This document shows positions 8,645-16,598 of a DNA stretch of 64,000 nucleotides, in pieces. The translations under genes were made by a program, and so were the position numbers. The first letter of the stretch is position 1; each line of letters opens with the position of its first letter. Source of the DNA: Pseudomonas moorei (GTDB taxonomy: Bacteria; Pseudomonadota; Gammaproteobacteria; Pseudomonadales; Pseudomonadaceae); the NCBI RefSeq assembly GCF_008801475.1, contig NZ_VZPP01000002.1, positions 372,001 through 436,000 of the forward strand. Direction: 5' to 3'. The notes under the pieces are model-generated. The model ran no database searches, was not told the origin of the DNA, and saw only the letters and a list, made by a program, of their open reading frames with translations.

Positions 8645-9943
8645 TTATCGACCCTTCTTCCAGAGATACCCACCCACCAGAATCCCCACCCCGCACAGGA
8701 TCGCGACGTAGTAAGCCGGCCCCATCGGGCTTTCCTTGAGCAGCAGACTGACGATCATCGGCGTCAGGCCACCGAAAATGGCATAGGCCACGTTGTAGGA
8801 AAAGGACAAGCCACTGAAGCGCACTACCGGTGGGAACGCCTTGACCATGACGTACGGCACCGCACCGATGGTGCCGACCAACAGGCCGGTCAGGGCGTAC
8901 ATCGGGAACAGCCAGTCAGGATGGTCGGCCAGGCCGTGATAGAAGGTCCAGGAGCTGGCCAGCAAGGCGGCGCAGCCGAACACGAACACTCGACCCGCGC
9001 CAAAGCGATCGGCCAATGCGCCGGCAATGACGCAACCAACGCTAAGGAAAACGATCGCCACACTGTTCGCCTGCAGGGATGTGGTCGGCGAGAAGTGGTA
9101 GACCGTTTGCAACACGGTCGGGGTCATCAGGATCAATACCACGATGGCCGCGGACAGCAGCCAGGTCAGCAACATGGAAATCGCGATGGCGCCACGATGG
9201 TCACGCAGCACTGCACGCAGCGGCACTTCCTCGGCCAGGGCCTTGCGCAATTGCAGTTCGGCGAACACCGGGGTTTCGTGCAGCCAGCGGCGCAGGTACA
9301 CCGAGAACAGGCCAAACACACCGCCCAACAGGAACGGAATCCGCCAGGCGTAATCCGACACTTCCGCCGGGGTGTAAAGGCTGTTGATCGCCGTTGCGAC
9401 CAGCGATCCCAGGAGGATGCCTGCCGTCAAACCGCTGGTCAGGGTGCCGCAGGCGTAGCCAATGTGCCGCTGCGGAACGTGTTCGGAAACGAAGACCCAG
9501 GCGCCCGGCACTTCGCCGCCAATCGCCGCGCCCTGAATCACCCGCATCAGCAGCAACAGGATCGGCGCCCACAGGCCGATCTGCGCATAAGTCGGCAACA
9601 AGCCCATGATCAGGGTCGGTACCGCCATCATGAAAATGCTCAGGGTGAACATCTTCTTGCGCCCCAGCAGGTCGCCGAAGTGCGCCATCACGATGCCGCC
9701 CAACGGGCGCGCCAGGTAGCCGGCAGCAAAGATGCCAAAGGTCTGCATCAAGCGCAGCCACTCTGGCATGTCCGCCGGGAAGAACAGCTTGCCCACCACC
9801 GTGGCAAAGAACACGAAAATGATGAAGTCGTAGAATTCCAGCGCGCCGCCCAGGGCCGACAGCGATAGGGTCTTGTAGTCGTTGCGGGTCAGCGGACGTG
9901 CAGGCTGGCTTGGCTGCGCGATACTCGAGGGCGCGGTGGTCAT
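8645..9943 (-). CDS. MFS transporter, metabolite:H+ symporter (ProP/KgtP-like) family
   Basis: 432 aa with ~12 hydrophobic segments. The MHS-family signature between TM2 and TM3 is clear: GYLARPLGGIVMAHFGDLLGRKKMFTLS, with the opening SALGGALEFYDFIIF typical of dicarboxylate, osmolyte or ketoacid symporters. The substrate cannot be read from sequence. I start at the Met of MTTAPSSIAQPSQ, with AGAGAAG upstream; the longer frame adds 32 unlikely residues. It is on the same strand as pstS but separated by a REP pair and a Pho promoter, so it is not part of the pst unit. Confidence 0.9.
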   Translation of the reverse strand: MTTAPSSIAQPSQPARPLTRNDYKTLSLSALGGALEFYDFIIFVFFATVVGKLFFPADMPEWLRLMQTFGIFAAGYLARPLGGIVMAHFGDLLGRKKMFTLSIFMMAVPTLIMGLLPTYAQIGLWAPILLLLMRVIQGAAIGGEVPGAWVFVSEHVPQRHIGYACGTLTSGLTAGILLGSLVATAINSLYTPAEVSDYAWRIPFLLGGVFGLFSVYLRRWLHETPVFAELQLRKALAEEVPLRAVLRDHRGAIAISMLLTWLLSAAIVVLILMTPTVLQTVYHFSPTTSLQANSVAIVFLSVGCVIAGALADRFGAGRVFVFGCAALLASSWTFYHGLADHPDWLFPMYALTGLLVGTIGAVPYVMVKAFPPVVRFSGLSFSYNVAYAIFGGLTPMIVSLLLKESPMGPAYYVAILCGVGILVGGYLWKKGR

Positions 9944-10307
9944 GGCAAGGGCTTCTCTTATAGTCAAATCTGCCGCCCCAACAACGCTGGCAAGGGCTCG
10001 GGCAGGACCGGCACCATAACAAATTGTTCGAAAAAGCACATAGAGGTGCGTTTTTGACGGTCAAAATGAGAACCGGACGGTCGTCTAGGAGTCTACCGAC
10101 CGATATACTCGCAATCTTGCTGCAGATTGAAAGGGTTGCTGTGCGAAAACGCCTGTCAGGTTCATAGGCGATTTCGCAGAGTTTCCCTTTAGGCGCCTGA
10201 AGAAAAACGTGACGAACGTAGTATGTTCGGTGCTTGGATCGTTTTTCCCGAAGACGGCTACCACCAGCAATACCAACGAAGAGTCACGGGTCAGAGGCAC
10301 CCCCGGC
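9944..10307. other. Intergenic region between divergent genes
   Basis: 364 nt. It must hold the promoters for the MFS gene (minus) and the thioesterase gene (plus). I see no repeat, hairpin with T-run, or convincing small gene. The plus frame upstream of the thioesterase is open back to 10209 but that part does not resemble the family. Confidence 0.5.
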
Positions 10308-10712
10308 ATGATAGAGCTCGAACAAGAAGATCCGATTCCGCAAGGCGACCTGGCCCTGCAAATCACCGCGCTTCCTCGCGAAACCAACGGCTTTGGCGAT
10401 ATTTTCGGCGGCTGGCTGGTTTCGCAAATGGACTTGGCTGGCACCGCTATGGCCAGCAAGGTTGCCGGTGGACGCGTGGCCACGGTGGCGATCGACCGTA
10501 TGGCGTTTCTGGTTCCGGTGGCGGTGGGCGCTCAGCTCTCCTTCTATACGCAGGCACTGGAAATCGGCCGTAGCTCGATCAAGATGATGGTCGAGGTCTG
10601 GAGCGATGATCCGCTGTCCAGCGAATGGCGCAAAGTCACCGAAGCGGTATTCGTGTTCGTCGCCATCGATGGCAGCGGCCGCACCCGTTCGGTTCCGCCC
10701 AGAGCTCGTTAA
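10308..10712 (+). CDS. Acyl-CoA thioesterase, YciA-like hotdog fold
   Basis: 134 aa, the usual size for YciA. It should hydrolyse acyl-CoA to free acid and CoA. The hotdog core is visible: ETNGFGDIFGGWLVSQMDLAGTAMASKVAGGRVATVAIDRMAF, with the catalytic Asp of the 'MDLA' helix, followed by the beta-sheet strand pattern LSFYTQALEIGRSSIKMMVEVWSD. I start at MIELEQEDPIPQGD because homology to hotdog enzymes begins there. An upstream in-frame ATG at 10209 would add 33 residues that look non-coding. Confidence 0.87.
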   Translation: MIELEQEDPIPQGDLALQITALPRETNGFGDIFGGWLVSQMDLAGTAMASKVAGGRVATVAIDRMAFLVPVAVGAQLSFYTQALEIGRSSIKMMVEVWSDDPLSSEWRKVTEAVFVFVAIDGSGRTRSVPPRAR

Positions 10713-10784
10713 AAAAAGGTTCGTTAAACCCGGCGATCTTTTTGCAGTCTGTAGTCGTCATTGTTCCTGATCGAGAGTTGCCCC

Positions 10785-11684
10785 ATGAACACGCCCAACG
10801 TTGAAGCCGTGAAACTGGATGAGCTGAACTGCTGGCGCATCCGCCACGGCCAGGCCGAATTGCTGGTCGCCCAGCAAGGCGCGCAGATCCTCAGTTATCA
10901 ACTGGCCGGCCAGCCACCACTGATCTGGCTCAACGACGAGGCGGTGTTCAAGACGGGCAAGAGCATTCGCGCCGGTGTGCCGGTTTGCTGGCCGTGGTTC
11001 GGTAACCTGGCGCGCAATCCGCTGAGCGTTCAGGCCATGCGCGTCAGCCACGAACCGGCGACCGCACACGGTCTGGTGCGTGCGATGGACTGGGAACTGG
11101 GTGGCATCGAAGCCGAGGGCGAAAGCCTTAACGTCGAATTCCTCCTGCCTTATCCCGAGGGCGGCTTGCCGGGCTGGCCACACCAGGTGGACTTGAAGCT
11201 GAACATTCGCCTGGATGAGCAACTGCACATCCGTTTGACCAGCCACAACCGGGGCGCTGAAAACGTCACGATCAGCCAGGCGTTGCACAGCTATTTTGCC
11301 GTCAGCGATGTGCGCAGCGTGCATGTCGAAGGACTGGATGGCTTGGACTATATCGAGACTCTGGACGACTGGAAAACCGTGACTCAGTCCGGCGACCTGC
11401 GCTTTGCCGGCGAGACCGATCGCATCTATCTCGATACACCAGCGAAGCTGAGCATTGTTGATCCAGCCTGGGAGCGACGCATCGAGCTGACCAGCACTGG
11501 CTCACGCTCTGCGGTAATCTGGAACCCCTGGATCGATCGCGCCGCTGCGTTCAGCGACATGGCCAACGATGGCTGGCAGCGCATGCTGTGCATCGAAACG
11601 GCGAATGTGATGGGTGACGTGGTTTCGCTGGCGCCGGGTGCGAGCCATACGTTGGGCGTCAGCATCGACAGCAAGCCGCTCTAA
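10785..11684 (+). CDS. D-hexose-6-phosphate mutarotase (YeaD-like aldose epimerase)
   Basis: 299 aa. Interconverts alpha and beta anomers of hexose 6-phosphates. Family signs: QGAQILSYQLAGQPPLIWLN, IRAGVPVCWPWFG, the active-site His in TAHGLVRAMDW, ISQALHSYFAVSDVRSVHVEGL, and the catalytic Glu near MLCIETANVMGDVVSLAPG. Start is ATG at 10785, with a weak GAGAG upstream. It stands alone between a thioesterase gene and a REP pair. Confidence 0.92.
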   Translation: MNTPNVEAVKLDELNCWRIRHGQAELLVAQQGAQILSYQLAGQPPLIWLNDEAVFKTGKSIRAGVPVCWPWFGNLARNPLSVQAMRVSHEPATAHGLVRAMDWELGGIEAEGESLNVEFLLPYPEGGLPGWPHQVDLKLNIRLDEQLHIRLTSHNRGAENVTISQALHSYFAVSDVRSVHVEGLDGLDYIETLDDWKTVTQSGDLRFAGETDRIYLDTPAKLSIVDPAWERRIELTSTGSRSAVIWNPWIDRAAAFSDMANDGWQRMLCIETANVMGDVVSLAPGASHTLGVSIDSKPL

Positions 11685-11701
11685 GCTGCACTAAAAAACA
11701 G

Positions 11702-11791
11702 TGTGGGAGCGAGCCTGCTCGCGATGAGGTCACCCCATCCAACATCATCGTTGGCTGTCAGGTTGCTATCGCGAGCAGGCTCGCTCCCACA
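11702..11791. repeat. REP doublet
   Basis: Near-perfect inverted pair TGTGGGAGCGAGCCTGCTCG and its reverse complement, separated by ~40 nt. It lies between the convergent ends of the mutarotase and DUF3299 genes. Confidence 0.88.
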
Positions 11792-11800
11792 TTTGAATCT

Positions 11801-12337
11801 CTACAGATCGGACTCTTTCACCACCCGCACCTTCGCCGCATCCAGCGCATACGCCGCATCGGCCAGGTCATTGCTGACCTTCTCGATCTTCAGCGTGCCG
11901 GTCACCCACAACGGCGTGTAGATATCGTTCAGTTTCAAACCTTTTGGATACCGCACCAGCACCAGTTGATTCGGTGGCGGTGGCGGCACGTGGATGCAGG
12001 CACCTGGGTATGGCACCAGGAAAAACAGGGTGCTGCGCCCTTTCTCGTCGGTTTCCAACGGCACTGGATAGCCACCGATACGGATGTCCTTGTCGTTCAT
12101 CGACGCAACGGTTTTGGTCGAATACATCACCGCAGGCAGGCCTTTGCTCTGCTTCATGCCACCCTTTTGGGTAAAGGTGCCATTGGCCTCGGGGGAGTTG
12201 TGGTCGATTTCAGGCATGGCCTCAAGGGCTTTCTGGTCCGACTTGGGCATCAGTTCGAGCCAGTCGGTTTCCGGCAGTTCGCCGGCGTGGGCAAAGCCCG
12301 TACCCAGGAAAAGAAGTGTCAACAAAAGACGGCGCAT
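11801..12337 (-). CDS. DUF3299 secreted protein
   Basis: 178 aa. Signal peptide MRRLLLTLLFLGTGFAHAGE, then a mature domain with WLELMPKSDQ, RIGGYPVPLE, FFLVPYPGACIHVPPPPPNQLVLV and YTPLWVTGTL. The GACIHVPPPPxNQ motif is the hallmark of DUF3299, periplasmic proteins of unknown function. I start at the Met directly before the signal peptide. It is transcribed away from the GlsB-like gene's downstream side. Confidence 0.88.
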   Translation of the reverse strand: MRRLLLTLLFLGTGFAHAGELPETDWLELMPKSDQKALEAMPEIDHNSPEANGTFTQKGGMKQSKGLPAVMYSTKTVASMNDKDIRIGGYPVPLETDEKGRSTLFFLVPYPGACIHVPPPPPNQLVLVRYPKGLKLNDIYTPLWVTGTLKIEKVSNDLADAAYALDAAKVRVVKESDL

Positions 12338-12425
12338 GAAGGTGCTCGGTAAAAGGAAGGACGGTGATTCGCCGGGCATTTTAGCCCTCTCGGGTTGCGC
12401 GGCCGAGAGGACTTTGTCGTACGAA

Positions 12426-12671
12426 TCAGCTCTTTTTGATCAGGCCGTAGATCACCAGCAACACAATGGCGCCAACCAGGGCACCAAGGAAGCCTGCACC
12501 TTGCCCGGCCTGGTAAATGCCTAACGCCTGACCGCCATATGTGGCTGCCAGCGAACCGCCAATACCGAGCAGGATGGTCATGATCCAGCCCATGCTGTCA
12601 TCGCCCGGTTTCAGGAACCGCGCCAGCAGGCCGACGATCAGGCCGATAAAGATGGTTCCGATAATTCCCAT
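12426..12671 (-). CDS. GlsB/YeaQ/YmgE-family small membrane protein
   Basis: 81 aa with three hydrophobic helices: IGTIFIGLIVGLLARFL, MGWIMTILLGIGGSLAATYGGQ and GAGFLGALVGAIVLLVIYGLI. This is the transglycosylase-associated/GlsB family, inner-membrane proteins linked to stress, with no defined activity. Start ATG at 12671 has GAGGGAAA upstream; the longer frame begins ten residues earlier without a site. Confidence 0.9.
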   Translation of the reverse strand: MGIIGTIFIGLIVGLLARFLKPGDDSMGWIMTILLGIGGSLAATYGGQALGIYQAGQGAGFLGALVGAIVLLVIYGLIKKS

Positions 12672-12777
12672 GGCATTTCCCTCTGAATGGATAGTCATGC
12701 GAAAGCCTAGCCAGACTTTCGCATCCTGCCATGAGAGAACGGCGACCCCTTAATGGTTCCGCCGCTGCCACATGAAA

Positions 12778-13860
12778 CTATTCGGCGATGAGCGCTTCGA
12801 CCTTGAGGATCTGCGCGGCCAGCGTCTCGCGGTCCGCACATCGCAGGTTGGCGTGACCGACCTTGCGCCCCACCTTGAAGGCTTTGCCATAGTGATGCAG
12901 GTGGCAATCGGCGATGGCCAGGACTTTCTCGGTCTCCGGCACTTTGCCGATGAAGTTGAGCATGGCGCTCTCACCAACCTTGGCCGTCGAACCCAACGGC
13001 AGGCCGGCCACGGCGCGCAGGTGGTTTTCGAACTGGCTGCATTCGGCGCCTTCGGTGGTCCAGTGCCCGGAGTTGTGTACGCGCGGGGCAATTTCGTTGG
13101 CCTTGAGGCCACCGTCGACTTCAAAGAACTCGAATGCCATGACGCCCACATAATCCAGCTGCTTGAGCACGCGACTGGAATAGTCTTCGGCCAGCGCTTG
13201 CAGCGGGTGATTGGTGCTGGCCACGGACAGCTTGAGGATGCCGCTGTCGTGAGTGTTGTGCACCAGCGGGTAGAACCGGGTTTCACCGTCGCGCGCACGC
13301 ACAGCGATCAATGAAACTTCACCGGTGAACGGCACGAAGCCTTCCAGCAGGCAGGCGACGCTGCCCAGTTCGGCGAACGTGCCAACCACGTCTTCAGGGG
13401 TGCGCAGCACTTTCTGGCCTTTGCCGTCGTAACCCAGGGTGCGGGTCTTGAGTACAGCCGGCAGGCCGATGGAGGCCACGGCGGCGTCAAGATCGGCTTG
13501 CGACTGGATGTCGGCAAACGCCGGGGTTGGAATCCCCAGGTCCTTGAACATGCTCTTCTCGAACCAGCGATCGCGGGCAATGCGCAGGGCTTCGGCACTC
13601 GGATACACCGGAACGAATTGCGACAGGAACGCCACGGTTTCGGCCGGGACGCTCTCGAACTCGAAGGTCACCAGATCGACTTCATCGGCCAACTGACGCA
13701 GGTGATTCTGGTCGCCGTAGTCGGCGCGCAGGTGTTCACCCAATGCCGCCGCGCAGGCGTCCGGCGCCGGGTCCAGGAAAGCGAAGTTCATGCCCAGCGG
13801 AGTACCCGCCAGCGCCAACATGCGACCCAACTGGCCGCCACCGATTACACCGATCTTCAT
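12778..13860 (-). CDS. purK: 5-(carboxyamino)imidazole ribonucleotide synthase PurK
   Basis: 360 aa. ATP-dependent carboxylation of AIR to N5-CAIR in purine synthesis. N-terminal GVIGGGQLGRMLALAG, then the ATP-grasp fold: LKTRTLGYDGKGQ (nucleotide loop), CLLEGFVPFTGEVSLI, GVMAFEFFEVDGGLKANEIAPRVHNSGHWTTEGAECSQFENHLRAV. I start at MKIGVIGGG rather than three residues earlier. It lies 11 nt downstream of purE, forming the usual purEK pair. Confidence 0.97.
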   Translation of the reverse strand: MKIGVIGGGQLGRMLALAGTPLGMNFAFLDPAPDACAAALGEHLRADYGDQNHLRQLADEVDLVTFEFESVPAETVAFLSQFVPVYPSAEALRIARDRWFEKSMFKDLGIPTPAFADIQSQADLDAAVASIGLPAVLKTRTLGYDGKGQKVLRTPEDVVGTFAELGSVACLLEGFVPFTGEVSLIAVRARDGETRFYPLVHNTHDSGILKLSVASTNHPLQALAEDYSSRVLKQLDYVGVMAFEFFEVDGGLKANEIAPRVHNSGHWTTEGAECSQFENHLRAVAGLPLGSTAKVGESAMLNFIGKVPETEKVLAIADCHLHHYGKAFKVGRKVGHANLRCADRETLAAQILKVEALIAE

Positions 13861-13871
13861 CGTCAACAACC

Positions 13872-14363
13872 TCAGGCAATGCGTGGGTCTGGATTATCCA
13901 GGACGCTGTCTGTCTGCTCAGCACGGAAGGTTTTCAGCACTTCATGGAACTGCGGGTGCTTGGCGCCAAGGATACTCGCCGACAGCAGCGCGGCGTTGAT
14001 CGCGCCGGCCTTGCCGATGGCCAGGGTGGCGACCGGAATGCCCGCTGGCATCTGCACAATGGAGAGCAGGGAATCGACGCCCGAGAGCATCGACGACTGC
14101 ACCGGAACGCCCAGTACCGGCAGGTGGGTCTTGGCCGCACACATGCCAGGCAAGTGGGCCGCGCCACCGGCACCGGCGATGATCACCTCGATACCACGCG
14201 CCTCGGCTTCTTCAGCGTACTGGAACAGCAGGTCCGGGGTGCGGTGGGCAGAGACCACTTTCACCTCGTAAGGGATGCCGAGCTTTTCCAGCATATCGGC
14301 GGTGTGGCTAAGGGTGGACCAATCGGACTTGGAGCCCATGATCACGCCAACCAGTGCACTCAT
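13872..14363 (-). CDS. purE: N5-carboxyaminoimidazole ribonucleotide mutase PurE (class I)
   Basis: 163 aa, normal for class I PurE, which converts N5-CAIR to CAIR. Signature elements: [12 protein letters not shown] near the N-terminus, the catalytic VSAHRTPD around residue 45, [17 protein letters not shown], and [47 protein letters not shown]. First gene of purEK. Its leader holds a terminator-like hairpin. Confidence 0.97.
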   Translation of the reverse strand: MSALVGVIMGSKSDWSTLSHTADMLEKLGIPYEVKVVSAHRTPDLLFQYAEEAEARGIEVIIAGAGGAAHLPGMCAAKTHLPVLGVPVQSSMLSGVDSLLSIVQMPAGIPVATLAIGKAGAINAALLSASILGAKHPQFHEVLKTFRAEQTDSVLDNPDPRIA

Positions 14364-14400
14364 CGTCGTGCCTCTTCTCTCTGGGCGCCCGCAGGCGCGT

Positions 14401-14483
14401 CAAAAAACAACAAGCCACGCAGAATGCGTGGCTTGATTGTACGAATTATGGCCGGGCGAACCGGCCGAAGGCCGCGCAGTATA
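14401..14483 (-). promoter_or_regulatory. purEK leader with candidate attenuator and promoter -10
   Basis: On the minus strand a likely -10 (TATACT, 14483-14478) is followed by a hairpin CGGCC-TTCG-GGCCG-type stem (~14474-14461). Then comes the perfect stem AAGCCACGCA-TTC-TGCGTGGCTT (14434-14412) and a T-rich run TGTTGTTTTTTG (14412-14401). This looks like a complete intrinsic terminator ~40 nt before the purE start, with no upstream minus-strand gene close by that needs one. The function as attenuator is inferred. Confidence 0.6.
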
Positions 14484-14787
14484 CCGCAATACGACAGATA
14501 AACAGCCCCTGTTGCGACCATCTGTCATCTGAGGCAAAACAGTGGCTTTATTGATTTTAAGGTCAGGATTTTCTGGCTCTCCAATTAGAACCTTAAAACC
14601 AACCAGCAACTTTACACTTACAAACTTCGAACACTTCCGCGCAATACAATTTAAAACTCTACTAGCGCACGCCCTTATTGCGGATGTTATACATCAGCGC
14701 AATAACAACCCTTCAATAAACCAAATCAAAGATCAACCAAACACCCTCACACACGTTGAGGATAACTATAAGTCACGAGACATCATC
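14484..14787. other. AT-rich intergenic region
   Basis: About 300 nt, clearly richer in A+T than the flanking genes. The plus frame is open back to 14542, but the translated segment has no signal peptide or family resemblance, and the protease has a much better start at 14788. It should hold the protease promoter and upstream purE promoter elements. Confidence 0.5.
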
Positions 14788-15465
14788 ATGCATAAAACAT
14801 TAATTAAACTCGCCTTTCTTATTGCTATATCAGCCACAAGTTTCAATATTCACGCTACCGATAGCCCTCCTCCCTTGAAAGATGACCCTATCGATCCTAT
14901 ACGGATTTTTGCCATCTTCCATGACGACATTCCCAAATCAAAAAGAGACAGCATATACAACGAATACCTCCACCCTTTCATCGTCGAGTTCGAAAGCATT
15001 ACTGGCCGAAAGGCCCATGTAGTCCTTGATGAAAACAAGGCGCCATACAGTAATTTCCAATACAAAGGTGATGACCGGGAAAAAATAGTGGCTGAATGGG
15101 GAAAACTTGCCTGGCAATACAAAAAGAAAAGATACGATGATAAAGAGTTTCGAGCATCCCGCAACGACCGGGTACTTCTGATCACCAACGACATGATTAA
15201 TGGCCATCCACTCTTTGGTGGCGTGGCAGGTATCGCGGACGCACAGCCCGGTAGGGTCGCCATTGCGTCTCTTGATTTCAAGCAAGCGATAGGGCATGAA
15301 CTGGGTCACACATTCAACGCAGATCATGATGACGGCGAAGTTTTGTATAACGGTTGGTGGTGCGAAACATTCATGTTCCCACCACTCCCCCTCAGGTCCA
15401 ATTGCATGGTATTCGGCGACGGGAATCGAAAGCGTATCAAGGACTATGTAGATAGCCTGTATTGA
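14788..15465 (+). CDS. Secreted zincin-like metalloprotease, unassigned family
   Basis: 225 aa. Signal peptide MHKTLIKLAFLIAISATSFNIHA. The catalytic motif HELGH (170-174) continues TFNADH, so the pattern is HExxHxxxxxH with the third zinc His at 180 followed by D181, as in metzincins such as reprolysins. The metzincin glycine is replaced by Asn177. C192 and C206 could form a disulfide, and M207 after it is a candidate Met-turn. No pro-domain or accessory domain is obvious. Codon use is AT-rich (many AAA, ATA, AAT), unlike its neighbours, suggesting acquisition. Start is the Met before the signal peptide; no strong SD. I do not recognise a named family. Confidence 0.8.
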   Translation: MHKTLIKLAFLIAISATSFNIHATDSPPPLKDDPIDPIRIFAIFHDDIPKSKRDSIYNEYLHPFIVEFESITGRKAHVVLDENKAPYSNFQYKGDDREKIVAEWGKLAWQYKKKRYDDKEFRASRNDRVLLITNDMINGHPLFGGVAGIADAQPGRVAIASLDFKQAIGHELGHTFNADHDDGEVLYNGWWCETFMFPPLPLRSNCMVFGDGNRKRIKDYVDSLY

Positions 15466-15509
15466 ATGTCACCGTAAGCGCTACAAGCTCCTGGCGCCCG
15501 CGACCATCG

Positions 15510-16418
15510 TCACGCTCCGGCCGCCGCCCCACCCTCCAGCTTGCGCCACAGCAACCGCACATTGGCCTTGCGCACCAGTGCGCAGCGGTACAAACGAATC
15601 TCCAGCGGCACGTGCCATTGCGGTCCGCCGCAGACCACCAGTTCACCGCGCGCCAGTTCGGCGCGCACACTGAGTTGCGGCACCCAGGCGATGCCCAGGC
15701 CCTCCAGTGCCATGCTCTTGAGACTGTCGGCCATGGCGGTTTCGTAGATGGTGGTGAAGCGCAATGCTCGCTGGCGCAGCAACATGTTCACCGAGCGACC
15801 AAGAAACGCACCGGCGCTGTAGGCCAGCAACGGCACGCTGCCTTCGCCTTCCAGATCGAACAGCGGCTTGCCCTCTGCATCCGCCGCGCAGACCGGCAAC
15901 ATCTTCGTTTGGCCCAGGTGCAGCGAGGGGAAGATTTCCGGGTCCATCTGCATCGCGGCATCCGGGTCATAGAACGCCAGCATCAAGTCGCAGCCCCCTT
16001 CACGCAAGGCATGCACCGCATCGCCAACGTTGGTCGCCACCAATCGCGTGGCGATGTTGAGGCCTTCATTGCGCAGTTGGGCAATCCAGCGCGGAAAGAA
16101 CCCCAACGCCAGCGAGTGAGCGGCAGCGACCTGCATCACTTCACCCTGCCCGCCTTCCAGATGATGCAAATGGCGCAGCACTTCACCGAGTTGCTCGACC
16201 ACGGTCCGTGCAGTGACGAGGAACAATTGCCCCGCCGCCGTCAATTCCACAGGCGTACGCGAACGGTTGACCAGCGTCAGGCCCAGCGCGGCCTCCAGGC
16301 TGCGGATTCTCCGACTGAACGCCGGCTGGGTCACGAAACGTCGCTCCGCCGCCTGGGAGAAACTGCGGGTGGCGGCCAGGGCACTAAAGTCCTCCAGCCA
16401 TTTGCTTTCCAGATTCAT
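15510..16418 (-). CDS. LysR-family transcriptional regulator
   Basis: 302 aa. N-terminal winged helix: WLEDFSALAATRSFSQAAERRFVTQPAFSRRIRSLEAALGLTLVNRSRTPVELTAAGQ. The C-terminal effector domain has a hydrophobic core typical of the family. The start is the Met of MNLESKWLEDF. It is divergent from aspA across 180 nt that contain a T-N11-A palindrome. Control of aspA and of the amino-acid symporter and asparaginase that follow is a natural inference but not proven. Confidence 0.92.
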   Translation of the reverse strand: MNLESKWLEDFSALAATRSFSQAAERRFVTQPAFSRRIRSLEAALGLTLVNRSRTPVELTAAGQLFLVTARTVVEQLGEVLRHLHHLEGGQGEVMQVAAAHSLALGFFPRWIAQLRNEGLNIATRLVATNVGDAVHALREGGCDLMLAFYDPDAAMQMDPEIFPSLHLGQTKMLPVCAADAEGKPLFDLEGEGSVPLLAYSAGAFLGRSVNMLLRQRALRFTTIYETAMADSLKSMALEGLGIAWVPQLSVRAELARGELVVCGGPQWHVPLEIRLYRCALVRKANVRLLWRKLEGGAAAGA

Positions 16419-16485
16419 CACGTCCTCCCGGACACGCACCAATTTAGGTCACACGCTCGCCGGACACACGGCGTCACACAGGCAT

Positions 16486-16502
16486 TATGCCGAATGTGCA
16501 TA
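16486..16502. promoter_or_regulatory. Candidate LysR box between the regulator and aspA
   Basis: TATGC-CGAATGT-GCATA, a perfect 5-bp inverted repeat with 7-nt centre and T-N11-A form, centred ~76 nt upstream of the regulator start and ~105 nt upstream of aspA. Confidence 0.5.
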
Positions 16503-16598
16503 GGCCAGTGTTTAACAGCATTGGCCCAAATTTCTCCACAAGCCTAGCATTTGCGGTGTTCCGGCACAGACCGGGTCCATATTGAGATGATTTCTATC

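Noticed and set aside
14542..14787. N-terminal extension of the protease frame
   Set aside because: The extension lacks SD and similarity and would bury the clear signal peptide starting at 14788.
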